This document shows, piece after piece, positions 34,965 through 42,494 of a DNA stretch of 49,302 bases (its first letter is position 1; every line of letters begins with the position of its first letter). Source of the DNA: an uncultured Collinsella sp. (GTDB lineage: Bacteria; Actinomycetota; Coriobacteriia; Coriobacteriales; Coriobacteriaceae). The position numbers and the translations under genes were made by a program. Location of the stretch: positions 1 to 49,302 of the forward strand of contig UQTW01000017.1 of the NCBI GenBank assembly GCA_900544115.1, in the 5' to 3' direction. The notes beneath the pieces were generated by a model that had not been told where the DNA came from, searched no databases, and worked only from the letters and a program-made list of their open reading frames with translations.

Positions 34965-36089
34965 CTAGCGATCAAACTCCGCCAGCGCCTCGCCCAGAAG
35001 CCTCAGGCCCTCGCGAAGAACGTCTTCGCTCGCGCAGTAGCCCAGACGCGCGCCGCAGGGAAGCTCAAAGCGGCTGCCGGGAACCAGCAGCACTCCCCTC
35101 TCGGCCAACAGGCGCTTGCAGAACTCCTCATCGTCCTCGGGAATATCCAGCTGGATAAACGAGGTGGATACGCCCTGCGGCGCCGTCCAAGAGACGCGGC
35201 TCTGCGCATCGATCCATGCCTGAGCGATATCACGGTTGCCAAACACGATCTTACGGTTGCGCTCAAGGATCTTATCCTTGTGCTCGAGCACGTAGGTCGC
35301 CAGGGCGTCGTTGAACACGCCGCCGCAGATCATGGTGTAGTCACGATAGGTGCGGATGCGGTTGGAGACCTCTTCGTCGGCCACGACCCAGCCCACGCGA
35401 GCCGCAGGCGTCGAATAGGTCTTGGACACCGAGTTGGTGACAATGGCCTTCTCGTACACGTCGGCCATCGATATAAAGGACTCGGTGTTCTCAAGCGGCA
35501 GGTACACCTCGTCGCACAGCACGTAGGCGCCCACCGAGCGGGCGATCTCGGCAATCTGGCCGAGCGTATCGGCATCGAGCACCGTACCGATGGGGTTCGA
35601 TGCGTTATTGATGCAGATGAGCTTGGTGTTGGGGTGAACGAGGTGCTTGAGCTGTTCGATATCGGGCTTCCAGCCGAGCTCCTCGCGAAGCTCCCAATAC
35701 TCGACCTCGGCACCGAGCGTACGCGGAATCTCATAGAGCGGCGCATAGGTGGGCCACTCGGCAATCACATGGTCGCCGGGCTCGACCACAGCCATGATGG
35801 CGTTGAGGTTCGCGCCCGTGCAGCCGTTGGTCTGCAAAATGTGATCGGGATTGACCTCGCGACGATACAGCTTGGCGACTTCGGCCTTAAACTCCGGCGA
35901 ACCCTCGATCCAGCCGTAATTCATCTTCTCGCGATCCAGGCGCTCGTAGAACGTAGCACCGTCCTGCTCGTCAAGTGCGCGAAGCTCACCCATGGTCAGC
36001 GACGAGATCGTCGACTGAGCGATATCCCAGGTAGCACTCTTCTCCCAAACGTTGAGCCAATCCTCAACGCCAATTGTCTTGATATCCAT
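34965..36089 (-). CDS. PLP-dependent class I/II aminotransferase
   Basis: A 374-residue fold-type I aminotransferase. Visible motifs are NGCTGANLNAIMAVVEPGD, EWPTYAPLYEIP, ICINNASNPIGTV (PLP-contacting Asn and Pro), CDEVYLPLE and the PLP lysine in NSVSKTYSTPAARVGW. The ATG at 36089 is chosen; an upstream extension crosses a hairpin. It lies between two arcA copies, and its substrate may be an arginine-derived amino acid or aspartate. Related enzymes include capreomycidine-synthase-like proteins that act on arginine derivatives, but the specificity is inferred only. Confidence 0.85.
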   Translation of the reverse strand: MDIKTIGVEDWLNVWEKSATWDIAQSTISSLTMGELRALDEQDGATFYERLDREKMNYGWIEGSPEFKAEVAKLYRREVNPDHILQTNGCTGANLNAIMAVVEPGDHVIAEWPTYAPLYEIPRTLGAEVEYWELREELGWKPDIEQLKHLVHPNTKLICINNASNPIGTVLDADTLGQIAEIARSVGAYVLCDEVYLPLENTESFISMADVYEKAIVTNSVSKTYSTPAARVGWVVADEEVSNRIRTYRDYTMICGGVFNDALATYVLEHKDKILERNRKIVFGNRDIAQAWIDAQSRVSWTAPQGVSTSFIQLDIPEDDEEFCKRLLAERGVLLVPGSRFELPCGARLGYCASEDVLREGLRLLGEALAEFDR

Positions 36090-36130
36090 GGCCACCTTAT
36101 CTGATCTTAATTTAGCGTCAATAAACATGA

Positions 36131-36163
36131 ATGGGACGGTGCGAAAGAACCGCACCGTCCCAT
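36131..36163 (-). terminator. Hairpin after arcA copy 2
   Basis: ATGGGACGGTGCG and CGCACCGTCCCAT form a perfect 13-bp stem with a 7-base loop. On the minus strand only TCATGTTTATT follows, so termination may be weak. Smaller hairpins (AAGACC/GGTCTT and ACATCTA/TAGATGT) lie between it and arcA. It is also in the leader of the aminotransferase. Confidence 0.6.
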
Positions 36164-36224
36164 TGGGAGACATCTAATGTCAGCTAGATGTTTGTATTAA
36201 GACCTGTACGGGTCTTTGAAAACC

Positions 36225-37466
36225 TTAGAGGTCCTCGCGCCAGAAGGGCATGCTCATGCAGCGCGGGCCGCCGCGGCCGCGGGAGAGCTCGGCGGAGGGC
36301 ACGACGAGAAGGTCCAGGCCCTCCTTGTACAGCACGTCGTTGGTGACGGTGTTGCGGGCGTAGACGCAGATCTTGCCGGGCTCGACGCACAGGGTGTTGG
36401 AGCCGTCGTTCCACTGCTCGCGGGAGGCCGCGATCGGGTCGCCGCCGCCGCAGGGGATCAGCTTGACCTGGTCGACGCCGGTGGCGTCCTCCAGGACGTG
36501 CTCGAGGGTGTCCTCGATCAGGCGGATGTTGACCTCGCCCGGGTTCTTGCCGGCGGTCAGCTCGTAGACGCGCAGGGTGCCCATGATGGCGGGGTGGATC
36601 GTGAACTTATCGACGTCGATCTGGGTGAAGACCGTGTCGAGGTGCATGAAGGCGCGCGAGACGGGGATGTCGAAGGCCAGGATGCGCTCGACCTTGGAGT
36701 CGGAGTTCCAGAAGATGTTCTGGGCCATGACGTCGATGGCTGCGGCCTGGGTGCGCTGGGAGATGCCGACGGCGAGGGTCTTCTCGTTGATGTTCAGCAC
36801 GTCGCCGCCCTCGGTGTGGAACTGGCAGTCGCGGCGGAAGTACAGGGAGACGTCCTTGTAGTCGGGGTGGTACTTGAAGACGTACTTGCCGTACAGGGTC
36901 TCGCGGTTGCGGGTGACCGAGTACATGCGGTTGAGGTTGACGCCCTCGCCGACGACCGCGAACGGGTCGCGGGTGAAGTAGAGGTTGGGCATCGGGTCGA
37001 TGATCAGGTCGGACTCGGACTCGGAGTTGACCAGGGAGTCGAGGGTCGTGGACGCCGTGAGGGGCATGTCGATCTCGGCCTTGGTCATGCCGGCCATGGT
37101 CTTCTTGACGAACTCGAGGTTGTCCTCGATGGAGTCCAGCTTCTCGCGGACGATCTGCGGCATGTGCTGGCCGCGGATGCCTGCCTCGGCGATGTACTGG
37201 TCGGTGAACTCGGCGCGGGCGCCGGGGACCTGGTCGAACACCTCTGCGACGAGGTTCTCGAGGTAGAGCACCTCCACGCCCTGGTCCCTCAGGATCTGGG
37301 CGAAGGTGTCGTGCTCCTGCTGCGCGACCTCCAGGAACGGGACGTCGTCGAACAGGAGTCGCTCGAGCTCGTCGGGCGGCAGGTTGAGGAGCTCGTCGCC
37401 GGGACGGTGCAGGCAGACCTTCCTGAGCTTGCCGATCTCGGAAGGCACGTGCAGACCTTTCGTCAT
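36225..37466 (-). CDS. arcA: Arginine deiminase ArcA, copy 2
   Basis: A 413-residue arginine deiminase with the same sequence as copy 1, including the catalytic Cys403. The coding regions differ, by eye, at a single synonymous base (36273). The identity continues about 25 bases upstream through the AGGAGG ribosome site and then stops, and it stops at the end of the gene downstream. This copy precedes the aminotransferase and is the gene nearest the divergent ppk. Its leader differs from that of copy 1, so the two may respond to different signals. Confidence 0.97.
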   Translation of the reverse strand: MTKGLHVPSEIGKLRKVCLHRPGDELLNLPPDELERLLFDDVPFLEVAQQEHDTFAQILRDQGVEVLYLENLVAEVFDQVPGARAEFTDQYIAEAGIRGQHMPQIVREKLDSIEDNLEFVKKTMAGMTKAEIDMPLTASTTLDSLVNSESESDLIIDPMPNLYFTRDPFAVVGEGVNLNRMYSVTRNRETLYGKYVFKYHPDYKDVSLYFRRDCQFHTEGGDVLNINEKTLAVGISQRTQAAAIDVMAQNIFWNSDSKVERILAFDIPVSRAFMHLDTVFTQIDVDKFTIHPAIMGTLRVYELTAGKNPGEVNIRLIEDTLEHVLEDATGVDQVKLIPCGGGDPIAASREQWNDGSNTLCVEPGKICVYARNTVTNDVLYKEGLDLLVVPSAELSRGRGGPRCMSMPFWREDL

Positions 37467-37491
37467 GGCCTCCTACCTTTCTTTCGGGCCT
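36225..37491 (-). repeat. Near-identical 1.27-kb direct repeat of arcA (partner 33151-34417)
   Basis: Both copies have the same orientation, 3,074 bases apart, and one difference was found by reading. The sequence in between holds the aminotransferase gene. Homologous recombination between them could remove that gene and one arcA copy. Confidence 0.9.
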
Positions 37492-38017
37492 TTCGGCCGA
37501 ATCTCTCAGCACCCTTCCGTAACGGGTGCTGCTTGCTGACAGCTCTAGTTATATCCAAATATCACCCGCAATTCCACCTCGCCCCCGAACGGTCAACAAA
37601 GTTCGATGAACGGTATATCGAATATGATTCCCCCATAATGCACTTCGGCGTTCTAAAGTAGCTTTTCTAAGGTAAATGCTCTTTTTTCTTAAAAATCATT
37701 CGCAATCACAACTCCAATCTTTCGATTAAGAATTGCATATCTAAAACGGTTTTATGTATATAAATGACGCTTGTTCGTGTTTCTGTCTGTATTCGATGAT
37801 ATTCAGCTACCTATCATTCTTATTCACACATACTCACCAGTTGAGTGAGGATATAGACCGTTTTTCACAACGCGAAGGGCGTCAGCTCTATGGCTTGTCA
37901 GCGTAAGAAGTAGGTAAATATACCGTTCACGCGATACGTCCGTGCCATAGGTCGACTAAATTGAGACAATAGTGAATAGTGTTAGGCAACCGTCCCCTGC
38001 GGGGACTGAACGGACAG
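37467..38017. promoter_or_regulatory. Divergent AT-rich region between arcA copy 2 and ppk
   Basis: No gene is seen in these 550 bp. On the arcA side are a GCACCC/GGGTGC hairpin, a CGGCC-GAAA-GGCCG-type hairpin before the ribosome site, CCGTTCGGGGGC and a GGATATAA box as in copy 1. ATTCA sites at 37800-37805 and 37822-37826 are ArgR-box-like half sites. On the ppk side GTCCCC-TGC-GGGGAC (37992-38006) is a perfect palindrome a few bases before the start. Confidence 0.5.
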
Positions 38018-40426
38018 ATGCATATGCCGAGCAAAATCGAAAAAAAGCAAGCCGCTGCAAAGCTGCGTAAGCCGCCGCGCGACTTCTCGTACACGCAGAA
38101 CCGAGAGCTCAGCTGGCTGCGCTTTGACAACCGTGTGCTTGACGAAGCCTTCGACGAGACCGTTCCGCTGTTCGAGCGGCTAAAGTTCGTGTCGATTTTC
38201 GAGTCTAACCTCGATGAGTTTCTCATGGTGCGCGTGGGCGGCCTGTCCGATCTGGCAGAGCTCAAAAAACAGCCTGTCGACAACAAGAGCAATATGACCG
38301 CCTCCGAACAGGTCGATGCTGTCATGGCCGAGCTGCCCGGGCTCCTTACCCGATGGGAGTCCATCTTTAAGAGCATCGAGGGCAAGCTCGACACCCTGGG
38401 CGTTCACCGCGCCCGCATCGATTCGCTTACGCCCGAGGAGCGCACCTTTGTAACCCGTTACTTCCAGGCCTACGTGTCGCCGGTCATCTCACCGCTGGTG
38501 ATTGACCCGCGCCACCCCTTCCCCAACCTGCGCAACGGCGCACTCTACCTGGCCTGCGGCCTGGACGGCGTCACCGACGAAGAGAGTCTGCTGGGCCTTA
38601 TCGAGATTCCCACCTCGATGAACCGCGTGGTCGAGATCACCTCGCCCACCGGCACCTACTCCTACATCTTGCTCGAGGACGTCATCCTCGCCTGCCTGGA
38701 CAGCTGCTTTGGCTCCTATAAGCCGCTCGACCGCGCGCTCATCCGCGTCACCCGCAACGCCGACATCGACCCGGACGGCGAGGGCGTCGAGGAGGAAGAG
38801 GATTACCGTCAGCACATGAAGCGCATCCTCAAGAAACGCTTGCGCCTGCAGCCGGTGGTGCTCGCGGTCTCGGGGTCGCTCGAGAAGGCGACGCTCAAGA
38901 CCATCCGCAAGGCGCTCGAGCTTTCGCGCCGCTCTGTCTTTACCTGCGATATCCCGCTCGACCTAGGCTACGTCTTTGGCATTGAGGGCAAGATTCCCGA
39001 GCACCTGCGCAACGAGCTGCTCTTTACGCCGTTTAAGCCGCAGCCCAACCCCACCATCGACATGTCCCGTTCCATCCGCGAGCAGGTGCTGCAGCACGAC
39101 AAGCTGCTCTTTTACCCTTACGAGGCCATGAATCCGTTCTTGGACCTGGTGCACGAGGCCGCCTACGACCCCGAGTGCATCTCGCTGCGCATCACGCTCT
39201 ACCGCGTGGCCAAGCAGAGCCGCCTGTGCGAGTCGCTGATCGATGCCGCCGAGAACGGCAAAGAGGTCACGGTGCTCATGGAGCTCCGCGCGCGCTTTGA
39301 CGAGCAGAACAACATCGAGTGGGCCGAGCGCCTGGAAGAGGCCGGCTGCACCGTCATCTACGGCTCCGAGGGCTTTAAGTGCCACTCCAAGATCTGCCAG
39401 CTCACCTATCGCGAGGGCATGGCGCTAACGCGCTTGACGCTGCTGGGCACCGGCAACTTTAACGAGAAGACGGCCAAACTCTACAGCGACTTTATGCTCA
39501 TGACCGCTCACCCCGGCATCGGCGAGGACGCCAACCTGTTCTTCCGCAACCTGTCGCTGGGCAACCTGCGCGGCGATTACCGCTTCCTGGGTGTGGCGCC
39601 CGTCGGACTGAAACCGCTCATCATGCGCGGGCTTGACCGCGAGATCCAGCGCGCCCTCGCCGGCGAGCCCGCCCGCGTGTTCTTTAAACTCAACTCGCTC
39701 ACCGACCGCGAGGTCATCGACAAGATCGCCGAGGCATCGTGCGCAGGAGTCCGCGTGGACATGATCATCCGCGGCATCTCGTGCCTCAAGCCGGGCGTTC
39801 CTGGCAAGACCGAGAACGTGCATGTCCGTTCTATCGTCGGACGCTTTTTGGAGCATGCGCGCGTTTACGCCTTTGGCGTGGACTCGGACATGATCTATCT
39901 GAGCTCGGCCGACATGATGACACGCAACACCGAGCACCGCGTGGAGATCGCCTTCCCCGTGCTCGACCCCACCTGCCGCGCCCTGGTGCACGAGTACATG
40001 AGCATGCAGCTGCGCGACAACGTGAAGGCCCGCAGCCTCACGAGCGACGGCACCTGGGTCCCCGTGGAGCGCGCAGAGGGTGAGAAACCCTTCAACTCGC
40101 AGGAAGCCCTGCTGGAGCGTGCCTACCGCAACGCCGAGGCCGCGCCCGAGCCCGTCATTGAGGCAAAGCCCGCCCCTGCTCCTAAGCCGCAGCCGGCCAC
40201 ACCCGAGGTTCAGAAGGTCCAGGCGACCGTCATTGAGCCCGAGCCCGCACCTGCACCTCAGCCCGAGCCGCAGGCAGCTAAGCCCGCACCCGAGACGAGC
40301 GCCCGTCGCGATAAGCCCGCCGGCAAGACCAAGGCCATCGAGCGCCATCGCCCCGGTCGTGTGCGCATGGGCCTGGGCCTGATCGGCCTGGGTCTTAAGA
40401 CGCTCATTACCGGCAAGACGAAATAG
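38018..40426 (+). CDS. ppk1: Polyphosphate kinase 1 (Ppk1) with a C-terminal extension
   Basis: About 802 residues; makes polyphosphate from ATP and can run in reverse. The N-terminal domain has NRELSWLRFDNRVLDEA and FVSIFESNLDEFLMVRVGGL. The autophosphorylated His lies near residue 456 in GFKCHSKIC, followed by GTGNFNEKTAKLYSDFML. The core ends near residue 690, as usual. The rest is Pro/Ala/Glu-rich (about 715-775) and ends in a basic, Gly/Leu-rich segment (RPGRVRMGLGLIGLGLKTLI). Start is ATG 38018 or 38024; the ribosome site is weak and sits in a hairpin. It is the first plus-strand gene after the long minus-strand series. Confidence 0.94.
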   Translation: MHMPSKIEKKQAAAKLRKPPRDFSYTQNRELSWLRFDNRVLDEAFDETVPLFERLKFVSIFESNLDEFLMVRVGGLSDLAELKKQPVDNKSNMTASEQVDAVMAELPGLLTRWESIFKSIEGKLDTLGVHRARIDSLTPEERTFVTRYFQAYVSPVISPLVIDPRHPFPNLRNGALYLACGLDGVTDEESLLGLIEIPTSMNRVVEITSPTGTYSYILLEDVILACLDSCFGSYKPLDRALIRVTRNADIDPDGEGVEEEEDYRQHMKRILKKRLRLQPVVLAVSGSLEKATLKTIRKALELSRRSVFTCDIPLDLGYVFGIEGKIPEHLRNELLFTPFKPQPNPTIDMSRSIREQVLQHDKLLFYPYEAMNPFLDLVHEAAYDPECISLRITLYRVAKQSRLCESLIDAAENGKEVTVLMELRARFDEQNNIEWAERLEEAGCTVIYGSEGFKCHSKICQLTYREGMALTRLTLLGTGNFNEKTAKLYSDFMLMTAHPGIGEDANLFFRNLSLGNLRGDYRFLGVAPVGLKPLIMRGLDREIQRALAGEPARVFFKLNSLTDREVIDKIAEASCAGVRVDMIIRGISCLKPGVPGKTENVHVRSIVGRFLEHARVYAFGVDSDMIYLSSADMMTRNTEHRVEIAFPVLDPTCRALVHEYMSMQLRDNVKARSLTSDGTWVPVERAEGEKPFNSQEALLERAYRNAEAAPEPVIEAKPAPAPKPQPATPEVQKVQATVIEPEPAPAPQPEPQAAKPAPETSARRDKPAGKTKAIERHRPGRVRMGLGLIGLGLKTLITGKTK

Positions 40427-40450
40427 TCGTTTGTAGAAGCAGTTTGTAGA

Positions 40451-40494
40451 AGCGCCCCGCATTTGAGGAAAGCCTCGGATGCGGGGCGCTTTTC
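40451..40494 (+). terminator. Rho-independent terminator after ppk
   Basis: GCGCCCCGCAT and ATGCGGGGCGC (40452-40489) form an 11-bp stem with a GAGG/CCTC inner pairing, followed by TTTTCCC. It lies 25 bases after the ppk stop. Confidence 0.9.
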
Positions 40495-40539
40495 CCTGCT
40501 ACCATGGTGCGAGCAACAACACGAATGACAGGCAGGGAT

Positions 40540-41853
40540 ATGAAGCTCACTATAGAATCGATGACCTACGGCGCCGACGGGCTGGCGCACGCCGACAACG
40601 GCAAGGCCGTCTTTGTGCAGGGCGCCGTGGCAGGCGACACCGTCGAGGCCGAGGTCGTACAGGACGGCAAGTCGTTCATGCGCGCCCGCACGACCGAGAT
40701 TCTGGAGCCGAGCCCCGATCGCATTCAGCCCCCCTGCCCCTTCGTTGGCATCTGCGGCGGTTGTTCGTGGGGCAATCTCTCACGCACGGCACAGCTCGCC
40801 GCCAAGGAGCAAAACCTGCGCTCCACGCTCGAGCGCATCGGCAAGTTCGCTCCTGAGCAGGTCGATGAGTTGGTACAGCCCATCTGCCACACCAAGGACG
40901 ACTGGGGCTACCGCAATAAAATCGAGCTCGAACCGACCGTCGTCAACGGTCGCGTGCGCCTTGGCATGCACGGTGTCGACCCCAGCAAAATCGTGACCGT
41001 CGATGCGTGCCCGCTGTTCGATAAGCGCTTCCCGAAGGCGCTCAAATCGGTCGTCGGCGCACTCAACTATCTAAGCGGCAGCCATGACTTGGGACTCGAA
41101 CGCGTGGGCATTCGTGCATCGCGCCGTACCAAGGCACTCGAGGTCGCACTCTGGACGCCTACAGGCTCTTTTCCGCGCTCGCAGGTCTCCCGCGTGCTGG
41201 CGGACGCCGCTCATCCCACGAGCATCGTGCGCGTGATGAGCAAGGGCGAAAAGAAGGCCCGCCGTGTCTCCAAGGTCGAAATGCTCGCCGGAGAGGGCTC
41301 ATGGACCGAGAATATCGCCGAGGGTCAGATGCGCTTGTCTGCCCCGTCTTTTTTCCAGGTCAACACCAAGGGTGCCGAGATTTTGATCGAGCTTGTCATG
41401 GAAGCGCTCGACCCGCAGGAAGACGAGCTTGCCGTAGACCTGTACTGCGGTGCCGGCACCTTTACCCTGCCGCTCGCCCGCCGCTGCGACTTTGTCGCCG
41501 CCGTCGAGGCCTACGGCCCCGCCGTGCGCGATCTACGCCGTAACCTAGAGATCAACAAGCTTGATAACGTCGACGTCATTGGCGGAGACGCGGTGCGCGA
41601 GTTCCCCGACCAGGATGCCGACGTCTTGGTGGTCGACCCGCCGCGCGCAGGTCTCGCCCCCGAGGCGATCGACCTTATCGCCAGCACGAGTGCTCGCGAT
41701 GTCGCCTACGTGAGCTGCGACCCGGCCACCCTGGCGCGCGATCTCAAACGCTTTGTCGAAGAAGGCACCTTCTCCCCCGTAAAGATCACGCCAGTCGACC
41801 TGTTCCCGCAAACCTTCCACTGCGAAACGGTCGTCCACCTCAAGCGCAACTAG
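40540..41853 (+). CDS. rlmD: TrmA/RlmD-family 23S rRNA (uracil-C5)-methyltransferase
   Basis: About 437 residues. The family uses SAM to methylate the C5 of uracil in rRNA or tRNA. An N-terminal TRAM domain (TIESMTYGADGLAHADNGKA to about residue 58) is followed by a Cys cluster (CPFVGICGGCSW) that with a fourth Cys (DACPLF) would bind a [4Fe-4S] cluster. The SAM motif is DLYCGAGTFTLPLA, with VVDPPRAGL after it, and the catalytic Cys is near 393 in VSCDPATLARDL. The start at 40540 is preferred, but 40504 and 40525 are possible. The target uracil cannot be assigned. Confidence 0.88.
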   Translation: MKLTIESMTYGADGLAHADNGKAVFVQGAVAGDTVEAEVVQDGKSFMRARTTEILEPSPDRIQPPCPFVGICGGCSWGNLSRTAQLAAKEQNLRSTLERIGKFAPEQVDELVQPICHTKDDWGYRNKIELEPTVVNGRVRLGMHGVDPSKIVTVDACPLFDKRFPKALKSVVGALNYLSGSHDLGLERVGIRASRRTKALEVALWTPTGSFPRSQVSRVLADAAHPTSIVRVMSKGEKKARRVSKVEMLAGEGSWTENIAEGQMRLSAPSFFQVNTKGAEILIELVMEALDPQEDELAVDLYCGAGTFTLPLARRCDFVAAVEAYGPAVRDLRRNLEINKLDNVDVIGGDAVREFPDQDADVLVVDPPRAGLAPEAIDLIASTSARDVAYVSCDPATLARDLKRFVEEGTFSPVKITPVDLFPQTFHCETVVHLKRN

Positions 41854-41889
41854 ACTGTTTGCCCAAGACCACGCCCGATGATTTTCTGA

Positions 41890-41937
41890 GACGGGGATAA
41901 AAATAAATTTGCTCCGAATGATTATTTAATCCCCGTC
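41890..41937. repeat. 48-bp palindromic intergenic element
   Basis: GACGGGGAT (41890-41898) pairs with ATCCCCGTC (41929-41937), with further AAATAA/TTATTT pairing inside. No T tract follows on the plus strand, so it is more like a dispersed palindrome than a simple terminator. It abuts the IS remnant. Confidence 0.6.
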
Positions 41938-41939
41938 CC

Positions 41940-42362
41940 GAAATTGAACCGCCCCCCATTTCTTGAACATTAGAAATGGGGGCTTCTTTATGGACGGGAG
42001 AGTCAGGCTCGACGCCACGCTGAGGACTCTTGCAGCAGAGCTTTGCGACAGGGGGTACGGGCGCGCCGAAGGCCGGCGGGAGGCCGAAGGGTGTCCGTAC
42101 CCGGCCGGGGCCGGCGGCGTGCGGGGGCAAGCTCATGCGACGGAGCTGCTGCCCGGGCGCCTGAAGGACGAGTTCTACAGGAACCGGACGTGGCGGAGCT
42201 TCGAGGAGTTCAAGCGGGACCTCGAAGCCTATACCGTTCACTGGAACAAGGGGAGGCGGGTTAAGCAAAAGGGACTGACCCCGGAGGAGTTCCGGAATCA
42301 GTCCCCATGTGCGACATAGGCCGCTAATTGACTCGTCCAAGTTTCGGGGCTCAGTTCATTTC
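41940..42362 (+). mobile_element. IS3-family insertion sequence remnant
   Basis: About 420 bp with imperfect terminal inverted repeats: the left end reads GAAATTGAACCGCCCC, and the right end reads on the opposite strand GAAATGAACTGAGCCCC. Next to the left end is a CCCCCATTTC/GAAATGGGGG hairpin (41953-41982). A full IS3 element is 1.2-1.5 kb, so most of the transposase genes have been lost. Confidence 0.7.
41990..42319 (+). pseudogene. IS3-family transposase remnant (OrfB C-terminus)
   Basis: The last 50 residues (GRLKDEFYRNRTWRSFEEFK, then RDLEAYTVHWNKGRR and GLTPEEFRNQS) match the C-terminus of IS3/IS150-type OrfB transposases, including the end of the DDE domain. Only the C-terminal catalytic Glu region could remain. 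The first 60 residues (DGRVRLDATLRTLAAELCDR onward, then a Gly/Arg-rich stretch) do not fit and probably come from orfA fused by a deletion. The product cannot transpose. Confidence 0.75.
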
Positions 42363-42405
42363 AGCGCCGCCCGAGAAAGCTAAACGCCTTCTGGCAGGTT
42401 GTCCC

Positions 42406-42440
42406 GGGCCGAGGGCGGCCACCTTGATCGCCCTCGGCCC
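42406..42440 (-). other. Strong hairpin after the PTS gene
   Basis: GGGCCGAGGGCG and CGCCCTCGGCCC form a perfect 12-bp stem with an 11-base loop, 54 bases after the PTS stop. No T tract follows on the minus strand. It may still end or stabilise the PTS transcript. Confidence 0.5.
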
Positions 42441-42494
42441 TCACCCACCTCAACTGCTCCTCAATTACATAGAGCTGGTCGAAAAGAGCGCAGG

